This document shows positions 31,597 to 39,872 of a stretch of DNA of 64,000 nucleotides, piece after piece. This DNA comes from Bacillota bacterium. Its GTDB lineage: Bacteria; Bacillota; Clostridia; Oscillospirales; Oscillospiraceae. The position numbers were made by a program, and so were the translations under genes. Within the stretch, counting starts at the first letter, position 1. Each line of letters begins with the position of its first letter. The notes below the pieces were generated by a model, which worked only from the letters and a program-made list of their open reading frames with translations, searched no databases and had not been told where the DNA came from. Where the stretch lies: contig JAETQY010000015.1 of assembly GCA_021770445.1 (NCBI GenBank), positions 20,287-84,286 on the forward strand. The letters run 5' to 3'.

Positions 31597-31624
31597 GGTG
31601 GGCGGGGCGTCTGCCCCGCCCACC
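31597..31624 (-). terminator. Partial terminator/attenuator between the binding-protein gene and the ATPase gene
   Basis: 12-bp perfect stem GGTGGGCGGGGC-GTCT-GCCCCGCCCACC; T-rich 3' side on the minus strand (TTATTTTTAGG). Confidence 0.65.
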
Positions 31625-31653
31625 GGTGCTCATTTCATTGGGGGGTTGTGGAA

Positions 31654-32853
31654 TTAGCCGTTGGTGGCCTCCAGATAGCCGTCGGCGCCCACTACATAGT
31701 AGCCGGGGGTGACCAGCTTCTCTTCCATGTTGTCGGCGGTGACAACGTCAGGCACCAGCAGGAAGGAGGGGCACTTGTGGCCGGGGGTGGTCTCATAGGA
31801 GGTGGTGTCATAGGCGCAGTCGAAGCTCCAGCCGGAGGCGGAGATCAGGGAGCCGTCGATGGTGCCGCCGTCCAGGATGGCCTTGGCCAGGTCCAGGGTG
31901 ACAACGGCCTCGTTGGCCACGGCCTTGTACACGGTCATGGACTGCTTGCCGTCCTTGATGTTGCGCAGGTTGGCCACGTCGCCGTCCTGGCCGGTGATGA
32001 TGACGGCGTTGCCGCCGGCGTAGTCCTGGGTGACAGCCTGGGTCACACCCAGGGAGGTGGAGTCATTGGAGCACAGCCAGGCGTCCAGCTTGGTGCCGTC
32101 GGAGTAGAAGGAGGCCAGCACGTTCTGAGCGCGGTCCAGAGCCACGTCGGTCTGCCACTGGTCGGTGGCCACGGCGTCAAAGGCGGTCTGGCCGGAGGGA
32201 ACAACGATCTTGCCGCTGTCGATGTAGGGCTTCAGCACGTCGAAGGCGCCGTTGAAGAAGTAGCCGGCATTGTTATCGGCGGGGTCACCGGCGGTGAACT
32301 CCATGTTGAAGGGGCCAGCGGCGTTATCCAGGTCCAGAGCGTCCCGGACGTACTCGCCCTGGAGCTTGCCTACGGTGTAGTTGTCGAAGGAGACGTAGTA
32401 GCTGCTGTTGTCGTTCATGATCAGACGGTCATAGGCGATGACGGGCACGCCCGCAGCGCCGGCGTCGTTCATCACGGTGTTCAGGCCGTTGCCGTCGATG
32501 GCGGCGATGATCAGCAGATCCACGCCCTTGGACAGCATGTTCTGGATGTCGTTCACCTGCTGGTCGTTCTTGTTGTCGGAGTAGGTGACGATGGTGTTGT
32601 AGCCGGCGGCCTTGAACTGCTCGTCCAGATAGGCGCCGTCACGGTTCCACCGCTCCAGGGACTGGGTGGGCATCGCGATACCCACGGTCTTAGCCTCGCT
32701 GCCGCCGGTGGAGGGCTGCTGGCTGCCAGCCTGGCTGGTGCCGGCGTTGCTGCCGCCAGCAGGAGGCGTATTGCTCTTGTCACCGCCGCCACCGCAGGCG
32801 ACAAGGGACAGAGACATGCAAGCTGCAAGGATCAACGCAAGTGTCTTTTTCAT
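31654..32853 (-). CDS. Sugar ABC transporter substrate-binding lipoprotein (XylF/ChvE-like)
   Basis: Lipoprotein signal MKKTLALILAACMSLSLVACGGGG; VGIAMPTQSLERWNRDGAYL periplasmic-binding family. Confidence 0.9.
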   Translation of the reverse strand: MKKTLALILAACMSLSLVACGGGGDKSNTPPAGGSNAGTSQAGSQQPSTGGSEAKTVGIAMPTQSLERWNRDGAYLDEQFKAAGYNTIVTYSDNKNDQQVNDIQNMLSKGVDLLIIAAIDGNGLNTVMNDAGAAGVPVIAYDRLIMNDNSSYYVSFDNYTVGKLQGEYVRDALDLDNAAGPFNMEFTAGDPADNNAGYFFNGAFDVLKPYIDSGKIVVPSGQTAFDAVATDQWQTDVALDRAQNVLASFYSDGTKLDAWLCSNDSTSLGVTQAVTQDYAGGNAVIITGQDGDVANLRNIKDGKQSMTVYKAVANEAVVTLDLAKAILDGGTIDGSLISASGWSFDCAYDTTSYETTPGHKCPSFLLVPDVVTADNMEEKLVTPGYYVVGADGYLEATNG

Positions 32854-32883
32854 GTTCATTTCCTCCTGATTTATTCTGGATTC

Positions 32884-32929
32884 GTCTTTCCCGAGCTTCG
32901 GGAAAGACACAGAAGCGGCCGCTTCTGTG
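32884..32929 (-). promoter_or_regulatory. Two tandem hairpins in the 5' region of the binding-protein gene
   Basis: GTCTTTCCC-GAGCTTC-GGGAAAGAC and the 22-bp palindrome CACAGAAGCGGCCGCTTCTGTG. Confidence 0.5.
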
Positions 32930-33178
32930 ATCCTAATTCTATAAAGTTATTTTACCAATGTCAATATTTTTTTGCGCAAAAACGAATATTTGTCCATATT
33001 ATACGGATTAGACCCGGCTGTTTTGGCGAAAATAACGGAGCAAATTGCCTTGTTTTATAAAGTGACTTTTGTTATTATGGTAGTATATAAATTCCTATTC
33101 CGGCGAGAAAGACAGAAAACCGCCGGAAAAGGTACTAGAATCAGCAATTGAGGGCACAGGAAGGGACGGAGTGTAAAG

Positions 33179-34315
33179 ATGGGATATGACGTGGGGACAA
33201 ACGGCCGGCGGTCCGCTGCCAGCGGGATCTACCGCTATCTGTATCATGCCAAGGGCTTCTGTTCCCGGCAGAGCCTGGCCCGGGAGCTGAATCTCAGCCT
33301 GCCCACCGTGTATCAGAACCTGTCCCGGCTGATGGAGGCGGGGCTGATCCGGGACTCCGGTGAACAGCAGTCCACCGGTGGGCGGAAGGCCAGCGGGCTG
33401 TCTATCGTCCCCGACGCCCGGGTGGCGGTGGGGATCTCGGTGACGGAGCACCACCTGCGCCTGGCCGCGGTGGACCTGCTGCTCAACGAGCTGGCCTATC
33501 AGGAGGCGGACAATGTCCCCATTGTCCGCTTCGCCGACATGGGCGGGCTGCTCTCCCGAACGCTGGAGAACTTTCTGGACGAGTTTTCCATCGACCGGGA
33601 GCGGCTGCTGGGGGTGGGGATCGCCCTGCCCGCCGTCATGGCCCCGGACAGCCGCTACATCACTGCCGCCCCCACCCTGCGGCTGAAGGACACCTCCTTA
33701 GAGGGGCTCACCGAGTCCATCCCCTACCCCACCTATGTGGAGAACGACGCCACCAGCGGTGGACACGCCGAGCTCTTTGTCCGGGAGAGCGTCCGGAACA
33801 TGGCCTATCTCTCGCTGGAGAACGGCGTGGGCGGGGCTATCCTCTTCGGCGGGGCCCCCTACCTGGGGGACAGTCGGCGCAGCGGCGAGTTCGGACACAT
33901 GTGCGTGGAACCAGGCGGGCTGCCCTGTACCTGTGGGGCCCAGGGCTGTTTGGAGGCCTACTGCTCCCCCCGCCGTATCCTCAACGCCTTCGGGGTGTCG
34001 CTGGAGGAGTTTTTCTCCGTTTTGGAGCGCCGAGGTCCCCGGTATGAGGAGTATGAGGCCCTGTGGGACAACATGCTGCGCCACCTGGCCATCGGGATCA
34101 ACAACATCCACATGGCCTTGGACTGCGACGTGGTGCTGGGCGGCATCCTCAGCGAGTTCCTGGGCCCCTATCTGCCCCGTCTGCGGGAGTATGCGGCCGG
34201 AATTAACTATGTGGTGCCAGACGCCGGCTACCTCCAGCTCAGCACCCTGCGGCGGCACACTGTCCCCCTGGGAGTGGCCCTCCATTTTATCGTGGATTTT
34301 TTGGAGCACATTTAA
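33179..34315 (+). CDS. ROK family transcriptional regulator (HTH + ROK)
   Basis: N-terminal HTH (LARELNLSLPTVYQNLSRLMEAGLI), ROK zinc motif CTCGAQGCLEAYCS. Confidence 0.9.
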   Translation: MGYDVGTNGRRSAASGIYRYLYHAKGFCSRQSLARELNLSLPTVYQNLSRLMEAGLIRDSGEQQSTGGRKASGLSIVPDARVAVGISVTEHHLRLAAVDLLLNELAYQEADNVPIVRFADMGGLLSRTLENFLDEFSIDRERLLGVGIALPAVMAPDSRYITAAPTLRLKDTSLEGLTESIPYPTYVENDATSGGHAELFVRESVRNMAYLSLENGVGGAILFGGAPYLGDSRRSGEFGHMCVEPGGLPCTCGAQGCLEAYCSPRRILNAFGVSLEEFFSVLERRGPRYEEYEALWDNMLRHLAIGINNIHMALDCDVVLGGILSEFLGPYLPRLREYAAGINYVVPDAGYLQLSTLRRHTVPLGVALHFIVDFLEHI

Positions 34316-34336
34316 TATAAGCTGTATACAGTCAGG

Positions 34337-34378
34337 GCGCGGGGCCCCCATGGGGGAGCGCGCCCCCGCGGTTTTTCT
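34337..34378. terminator. Convergent terminator between the ROK and TetR genes
   Basis: CGCGGGG-CCCCCATGGGGG...CCCCGCG then GTTTTTCTTT. Confidence 0.65.
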
Positions 34379-34448
34379 TTTTTGTGTGGGAGTGAAGCCC
34401 GTTGCCAGTGGGCGGCGGTTTTTAACCAAAAGAACAGGCCGGCCACAA

Positions 34449-35051
34449 TTAGCAGGGCAGACCCCCCCGTAATAAAAGGTCCGTTTCCTGGTTGTTGGGA
34501 AGCACTCCCTCTACCACATATTTCGCGTACATTACAGTGCTGGTAAGCACGTGCAGCCACAACAGGTCCTGGTTGATTTGGCGCAGGCGGGGGAAGGTGT
34601 GCATAAACAGGCGGACCATGTCAGTAAAGGCGGAGAAGTAGCTGATATCGCGGATTTTGTCGTATCTTGGGAAGGCGGCGCTGTCTCGGAAGCGATGGTA
34701 AAAAATCGTTTCATCTGGGTGGCCCACCCAAAAGCGGAAGTAGGGCAGCCACAAGCGCCTCACCGCGTCCGTGGGATCTGTGAGCATGGCCTGCGGGTCA
34801 AGCTGTAGGTGCTCGAAAATCGCCGCGGCCTGCCGGTCCACATGGGTAAAGCACGCGATCATAAGATCGTCTTTACCGTCAAAATAGCGGTAGAGAGCCC
34901 CTGGGGAGAGTCCTGCCAATTCGCTGATATTCTGGATGCGTGTTCCCTCCAGGCCATACTGTCGTACAGCCTTCATTGTGGCGGAGAGAATCCTTGTTTT
35001 GGTATCATCCAAAGCGACCACCTCCCAAAGCCTGATATGAGGCTCTGACAT
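34449..35051 (-). CDS. TetR/AcrR family transcriptional regulator
   Basis: RILSATMKAVRQYGLEGTRIQNISELAGLSPGALYRYFDGKDDL. Confidence 0.9.
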   Translation of the reverse strand: MSEPHIRLWEVVALDDTKTRILSATMKAVRQYGLEGTRIQNISELAGLSPGALYRYFDGKDDLMIACFTHVDRQAAAIFEHLQLDPQAMLTDPTDAVRRLWLPYFRFWVGHPDETIFYHRFRDSAAFPRYDKIRDISYFSAFTDMVRLFMHTFPRLRQINQDLLWLHVLTSTVMYAKYVVEGVLPNNQETDLLLRGGLPC

Positions 35052-35241
35052 ACTAAGTAATATACACCATTTTGAATATTATGGCAATGCTTTTTTCGAG
35101 GACATTCGGAGTTTTGCCACCCAGTGCGGACGCTCTGTCCTCTGCGTCGGAATCGATTTGGACAGAGCGGACTGCTGCCGTGCTAAAATACGACACAATA
35201 CAGGCATATCCATTGAAAATAACCATTTAGGAGGGAATTTT

Positions 35242-35844
35242 ATGGAGATTAAGACCACTATGGCCACCTGCCCCAATGGCCACCACTACGACGGGGCTAA
35301 ACATGCCAGCTGCCCCTTCTGCGGCGCCGTCCCCGGCACGGAGAACCTTGGGGGCGGCTTCAGTGCCACCGAGCCACTGACCGGCGGCGGGTATTCCCCC
35401 AACTTCGGCTCCACTGCGCCCCCGGTGGGAGGGGTCAATCCCTTCAGCGTGGAGACCATGATCGGCGGCGACCAGGGGAGCCCCGGTCAGGCCGAGCCCG
35501 TGGTGGGCTGGTTGGTGTGTGTGGAGGGGCCGGTACGGGGGAGTGACTACCGTGTCCACGCCGGCTACAACTACATCGGCCGGGAGTCGGGGGACATCCA
35601 GATCCGGGGGGACCAGCAGATCTCCCGTCAAAACCACGCCATGATTGCCTTCGATAGCAGCGAGCTGACCTACTTCGTTGGCCCTGCCGCCGGCCGCAAC
35701 CTGATTAAGGTCAACGGCAAGACGGTGCTCAACGCAGTAGAGATCAACAGCTACGATATCATCTCCATTGGCACCACCAAGCTGATTTTTGTGGCCCTAT
35801 GCGGTGAGCGGTTCAACTGGCAGCAGGAGGGCGGCAATGGCTGA
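35242..35844 (+). CDS. Zinc-ribbon + FHA domain protein
   Basis: CPNGHHYDGAKHASCPFCG ribbon; NYIGRESGDIQIRGDQQISRQNHAMIAFD FHA core. Confidence 0.85.
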   Translation: MEIKTTMATCPNGHHYDGAKHASCPFCGAVPGTENLGGGFSATEPLTGGGYSPNFGSTAPPVGGVNPFSVETMIGGDQGSPGQAEPVVGWLVCVEGPVRGSDYRVHAGYNYIGRESGDIQIRGDQQISRQNHAMIAFDSSELTYFVGPAAGRNLIKVNGKTVLNAVEINSYDIISIGTTKLIFVALCGERFNWQQEGGNG

Positions 35845-36670
35845 GCCAGGGAAGGGCATCACCGGGATGTGGGCCAGGCTGTTCCGGCGGGAGCCCGAGC
35901 CCGCCGCCAACAGCGGATGGATTGCCATTGAGAAGCTCCATGAGCAGGGCCAACGTAAGAGCCAGCAGGACAGCTTCTTCGTCTCCCCCGAGGAGGACGC
36001 CTTCCCCCGGGAGCGGATTGAGCAGGGCCCCGGTGTGCTGGCCGTGGTGGGGGACGGTATGGGCGGCCTGAGCAACGGCGACCAGGTGAGCCAGACGGCG
36101 GTGACCGCCATTGCCAACAGCTTCGCCACCCTCCAGGGCCCGCCGGAGGAGGTGCTGCTCACCCTTCTGACCCGGGCCAATCTGGCCGTCAACGACATGC
36201 TGGGCCCCGACGGGCTGTACAGCGGCGGCTCCACCCTGGTGATGGCGCTGCTCCGGGAGGGACGGTTCCACTGTCTGTCGGTGGGGGACAGCCGCATCTG
36301 CCTGTGCCGGGACGGCGCCCTGTTTCAGCTCAACCGGGAGCATGTCTTTCGGGATGAGCTGTATCTCCGGGCGGTAAACGGCGAGACCTCTGTGGCGGAG
36401 GCCATGAGCCACCCCCAGGGCGCCGGTCTGACCAGCTTTCTGGGCATGGGACAGCTGAAATACGCCGACCTGCCCGCCCAGTCCCTCCTGATCCGCCCCG
36501 GTGACGTGTTTATCCTCATGAGCGACGGGGTATACAACGCCCTCCCCGAGGAGGAGCTGACCGGGCTCCTGGCCCGGGGGCCGGGGGCGGCGGAGGCCAT
36601 CCGGGCGGCCATACAGGAAAAAGACTACTCCAATCAGGACAACTATACCGCCGTGATCCTGCGCTGCTGA
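35837..36670 (+). CDS. PP2C family Ser/Thr phosphatase
   Basis: VVGDGMGGLSNGDQVS, SVGDSRICL, MSDGVYNAL, NQDNYTAVIL. Confidence 0.9.
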   Translation: MAEPGKGITGMWARLFRREPEPAANSGWIAIEKLHEQGQRKSQQDSFFVSPEEDAFPRERIEQGPGVLAVVGDGMGGLSNGDQVSQTAVTAIANSFATLQGPPEEVLLTLLTRANLAVNDMLGPDGLYSGGSTLVMALLREGRFHCLSVGDSRICLCRDGALFQLNREHVFRDELYLRAVNGETSVAEAMSHPQGAGLTSFLGMGQLKYADLPAQSLLIRPGDVFILMSDGVYNALPEEELTGLLARGPGAAEAIRAAIQEKDYSNQDNYTAVILRC

Positions 36671-36705
36671 AGCGCCGGACGGCACAACGACCGGGAGGCG
36701 ATACC

Positions 36706-37422
36706 ATGTTCCAGATCGCAAGCTATTCAGAGACAGGGGGCCGTCCCCACAACGAGGACACCGTCCGCAGCGTCCTCCGGGGGGAGGACCGGCTGTGCCT
36801 GGTGGTGGCCGACGGGCTGGGGGGCCACGGCGGCGGAGAGGAGGCCTCGGCGGCCGCCGCGGAGGTGATCTGCCAGGGCTGGGGAGGAGAGGCGAACCCA
36901 GAGGAGCTGGAGCACCTGATCCAGGAGGGGCACCGCAGGGTGCTCTCCCTCCAGACCCGCCAGTGTGCCATGAAAACCACCGTGACGGCGCTGGCCCTGG
37001 AGCCAGGGAGAGCGGTGATGGCCCACGTGGGGGACAGCCGCATCTACTACTTCCGGGACGGCGGGTTGACCTTTCAGACCAGGGACCACAGCGCCGCCCA
37101 GATCGGTGTGATGCTGGGGGAGATCACCCCCGACCAGATCCGCTTCCACGAGGACCGCAGCCGAGTGCTCCGGGCCCTGGGCCAGGACGGGGAGCTGAAG
37201 GTGGATATCCGCGAGGAAAGGCTGTCCCCTGGGAGGCACGCCTTCCTGCTGTGCAGCGACGGCTTCTGGGAGTATGTGCTGGAGCAGGAGATGGTGGACG
37301 ACCTGGCCGCCGCCGCCAGCCCGGAGGAGTGGCTGGACAAGATGCGGGCTCGACTCATTGCCCGGGCCCCGGAGGACAACGACAACAACACTGCCGCCGC
37401 CGTATGGGCGGAGGAAGAATAA
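36706..37422 (+). CDS. PP2C family Ser/Thr phosphatase
   Basis: VVADGLGGHGGGEEAS, HVGDSRIYYF, LCSDGFWEYV, EDNDNNTAAAVW. Confidence 0.9.
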   Translation: MFQIASYSETGGRPHNEDTVRSVLRGEDRLCLVVADGLGGHGGGEEASAAAAEVICQGWGGEANPEELEHLIQEGHRRVLSLQTRQCAMKTTVTALALEPGRAVMAHVGDSRIYYFRDGGLTFQTRDHSAAQIGVMLGEITPDQIRFHEDRSRVLRALGQDGELKVDIREERLSPGRHAFLLCSDGFWEYVLEQEMVDDLAAAASPEEWLDKMRARLIARAPEDNDNNTAAAVWAEEE

Positions 37423-37437
37423 AGTGGAGGAATTTTC

Positions 37438-38811
37438 ATGAAAAAACGGATGATTGCCCTGGCGGCGGCCGCACTGCTGCTGGTGGGACTGATGCCAGCC
37501 GCCTCAGCGGACTTTGACGTGAGCACCCGGGAGAGCGTGGTGGTAGTGGCCACCTATCTGGATACGCAGAACTATGGAGAGGCCGGCTTTGGCTGGGGGA
37601 CCGGATTCTTTGTGGGGAAACAGGGAGAGGACCCCTCCTACCTGGTGACCAATTACCATGTCATCGAGGATTATGTGGAGTTTGGCAGCGGAGAGCTGAT
37701 CGAAGTGGCCCTGAGCGATACGGTCACGGACACCGCACGCTGCAAGGTCAGGGCGTATTACGACTCCAACACCTACGACGAGGCCTATATCGTGGAGTAT
37801 AACGCATCCATGGACGTGGCCATCCTGCGGCTGGATAATCCCACCTCCCAGCGCAAGCCTATCGCCCTGTGCAGCCCCACCGACTCCATGGTGGGCTCCA
37901 CCGTCTACGCCGTGGGCTACCCCGGGCTTTCAGAAAACATGTTTGCAGAATCCACCTCCAAATGGGGACTGTCCGATATGACCGTCACCAGCGGGTCGGT
38001 GAGCCGGCTGCTGACCACCTCGGGCACCGGCCAGCGGAACATCCAGATCGACTGCGATATCAAGCACGGCAACTCGGGCGGCCCCCTGGTCAACGCCGAC
38101 GGCGCGGCCATCGGTATCACCACCTGGAGTGTGACCAACTCCGGGAACCAGGAGTCGGTGAACTACGCGGTGAACATCGACGAGGCTATCACGCTGCTCA
38201 ACCGCAACGGCGTGGCCTATGAGACCGCAGGAGCGGCCGCCCAGCCCTCGGAGGACCCAGGGGCCACCCCGCCGGATAAGAGCGAGGCGCCGACCACTAC
38301 GCCTGAGCCGGCCACCCCTCCTGCCGCAGAGCCTGAGGCCAAAAGCAACACCCTTCTGATCGCGGGCGGCGCGGCGGCGGTGGTTGTAGTGCTTGCGGCG
38401 GTGGTGCTCCTCGGCAAAAAGAAAAAGTCTGCTCCTATCTCTCAGCCCATCAGCCCCACCGGGCCCGCCGTCCCCGCCATAGGGGTGTCCGGAGGTCTGC
38501 GCCTCCAGTGCCTGAGCGGAAACTTCGCCGGCCGGCGTTTCCCCATTGAGAAGCAGGTGCGCATCGGCCGGGACCCGGCCCGGAACGACCTGGTCTACCC
38601 GGCCAACGCCCCCGGCGTCAGCGGCGTCCACTGTGTGGTGAAGGTGGAGGGAGGCCAGCTCTGGTTGACCGACCTGGGCTCTAGCCACGGCACCTACCTC
38701 AACGGCAGGAAGCTGACGGCCAACCAGGCCTCGCCCCTGAACCCGGGGGACCGCTTCTACCTGGGCTCGGAGAACGAGATGTTCCAGATCACTGTCAAGG
38801 GAGGGGCCTAA
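37438..38811 (+). CDS. Membrane-anchored trypsin-like serine protease with C-terminal FHA domain
   Basis: Signal peptide; VTNYHVIEDY, CDIKHGNSGGPLVN; TM LIAGGAAAVVVVLAAVVLL; RIGRDPARNDLVYPANAPGVSGVHCVV...SSHGTYLNG FHA. Confidence 0.9.
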   Translation: MKKRMIALAAAALLLVGLMPAASADFDVSTRESVVVVATYLDTQNYGEAGFGWGTGFFVGKQGEDPSYLVTNYHVIEDYVEFGSGELIEVALSDTVTDTARCKVRAYYDSNTYDEAYIVEYNASMDVAILRLDNPTSQRKPIALCSPTDSMVGSTVYAVGYPGLSENMFAESTSKWGLSDMTVTSGSVSRLLTTSGTGQRNIQIDCDIKHGNSGGPLVNADGAAIGITTWSVTNSGNQESVNYAVNIDEAITLLNRNGVAYETAGAAAQPSEDPGATPPDKSEAPTTTPEPATPPAAEPEAKSNTLLIAGGAAAVVVVLAAVVLLGKKKKSAPISQPISPTGPAVPAIGVSGGLRLQCLSGNFAGRRFPIEKQVRIGRDPARNDLVYPANAPGVSGVHCVVKVEGGQLWLTDLGSSHGTYLNGRKLTANQASPLNPGDRFYLGSENEMFQITVKGGA

Positions 38812-38812
38812 T

Positions 38813-39811
38813 ATGGAGCTCTGTCCCCACTGCATGAGGCCCGCGGAGGAGGGCAGTCTCTGTCCCCACTGCGGCAAGAGCCTTCGAGACGGCAACCCGG
38901 AGCACCTCCTCCCGGTGGGGACGGTGCTCAGGGGGAACCAGAACCGCTACCGCCTGGGGGCCCACCTGGGCCAGGGGGGCTTCGGTGTCACCTACATCGC
39001 CCTGGAGGAGGAGACCGGCCGCCGGGCGGCGGTGAAGGAGTACTTTCCCACCCGCTGCTCCCGCCGGGCCCCGGACGGACAGGTGGAGGCCCTCCCCGGC
39101 CAGGAGGGGGTCTATGAGGGCGGGCGCTACCACTTTGTGGAGGAGGCCCGGATGCTGGCATCCCTGGAGGGGATGCCGGCGGTGGTCCAGGGCATCGACT
39201 ACATCGAGACCAACAACACCGCCTATCTGGTGATGGAGTATCTGGACGGCACCCCCCTGTACCGCATCGTCAACGAGAGGGGCCGCATCCCCGCCGGGGA
39301 GCTGCTGCCCCGCCTGCGGCCCCTGATGGAGGACATCGGCAAGCTCCACGCCGCGGGGGTCATCCACCGGGACATCAGCCCGGACAACGTGATGTGGATG
39401 AAGACGGGCAATCTGAAGCTGCTGGACTTCGGCTGCGCCCGGTCCATGGAGGACGGCAAGTCCATGACGGTGCTGCTCAAGCATGGCTTCGCCCCGGTGG
39501 AGCAGTACCAGACCCACGGCCAGGGGCCCTGGACCGACGTGTACGCCCTGGCGGCCACGGTGTACCACAGCCTCACCGGGGTGGTTCCCCCCACCTCCAC
39601 GGAGCGGCTGCTGGACGACGCCCTCCAGCGGCCCACCGCCCTGGGGGCGGAGCTAAGTCCCGCCCAGGAGGAGGCCCTGCTGTGGGCCTTGAAGGTACCG
39701 CCTAAGGAGCGCCCCGCTGACATGGGGGCCTTCTGCGCCCGGCTCTTCCCTGAGTCGGCGGCGCCCCTCACCCTCTGGGAGAGGGTGAAGCGGCTGTTCC
39801 GGAGGTTGTGA
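38813..39811 (+). CDS. Zinc-ribbon Ser/Thr protein kinase
   Basis: CPHCMRPAEEGSLCPHCG; GQGGFGVTYIA, AAVKEYFP, VIHRDISPDNVMW, LLDFGCAR. Confidence 0.92.
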   Translation: MELCPHCMRPAEEGSLCPHCGKSLRDGNPEHLLPVGTVLRGNQNRYRLGAHLGQGGFGVTYIALEEETGRRAAVKEYFPTRCSRRAPDGQVEALPGQEGVYEGGRYHFVEEARMLASLEGMPAVVQGIDYIETNNTAYLVMEYLDGTPLYRIVNERGRIPAGELLPRLRPLMEDIGKLHAAGVIHRDISPDNVMWMKTGNLKLLDFGCARSMEDGKSMTVLLKHGFAPVEQYQTHGQGPWTDVYALAATVYHSLTGVVPPTSTERLLDDALQRPTALGAELSPAQEEALLWALKVPPKERPADMGAFCARLFPESAAPLTLWERVKRLFRRL

Positions 39812-39834
39812 ATGAAGTGAGCATGATGTATAAT
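39806..39834 (+). promoter_or_regulatory. Internal SigA-type promoter for the second kinase gene
   Basis: TTGTGA - 17 nt - TATAAT. Confidence 0.5.
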
Positions 39835-39872
39835 AGTCCGTATCAGTATGGGCCAGAGAGGAGGTGAGGCGC

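Noticed and set aside
31648-33060. 470-aa plus-strand ORF
   Set aside because: Antisense to the substrate-binding protein; valine/glycine-rich shadow
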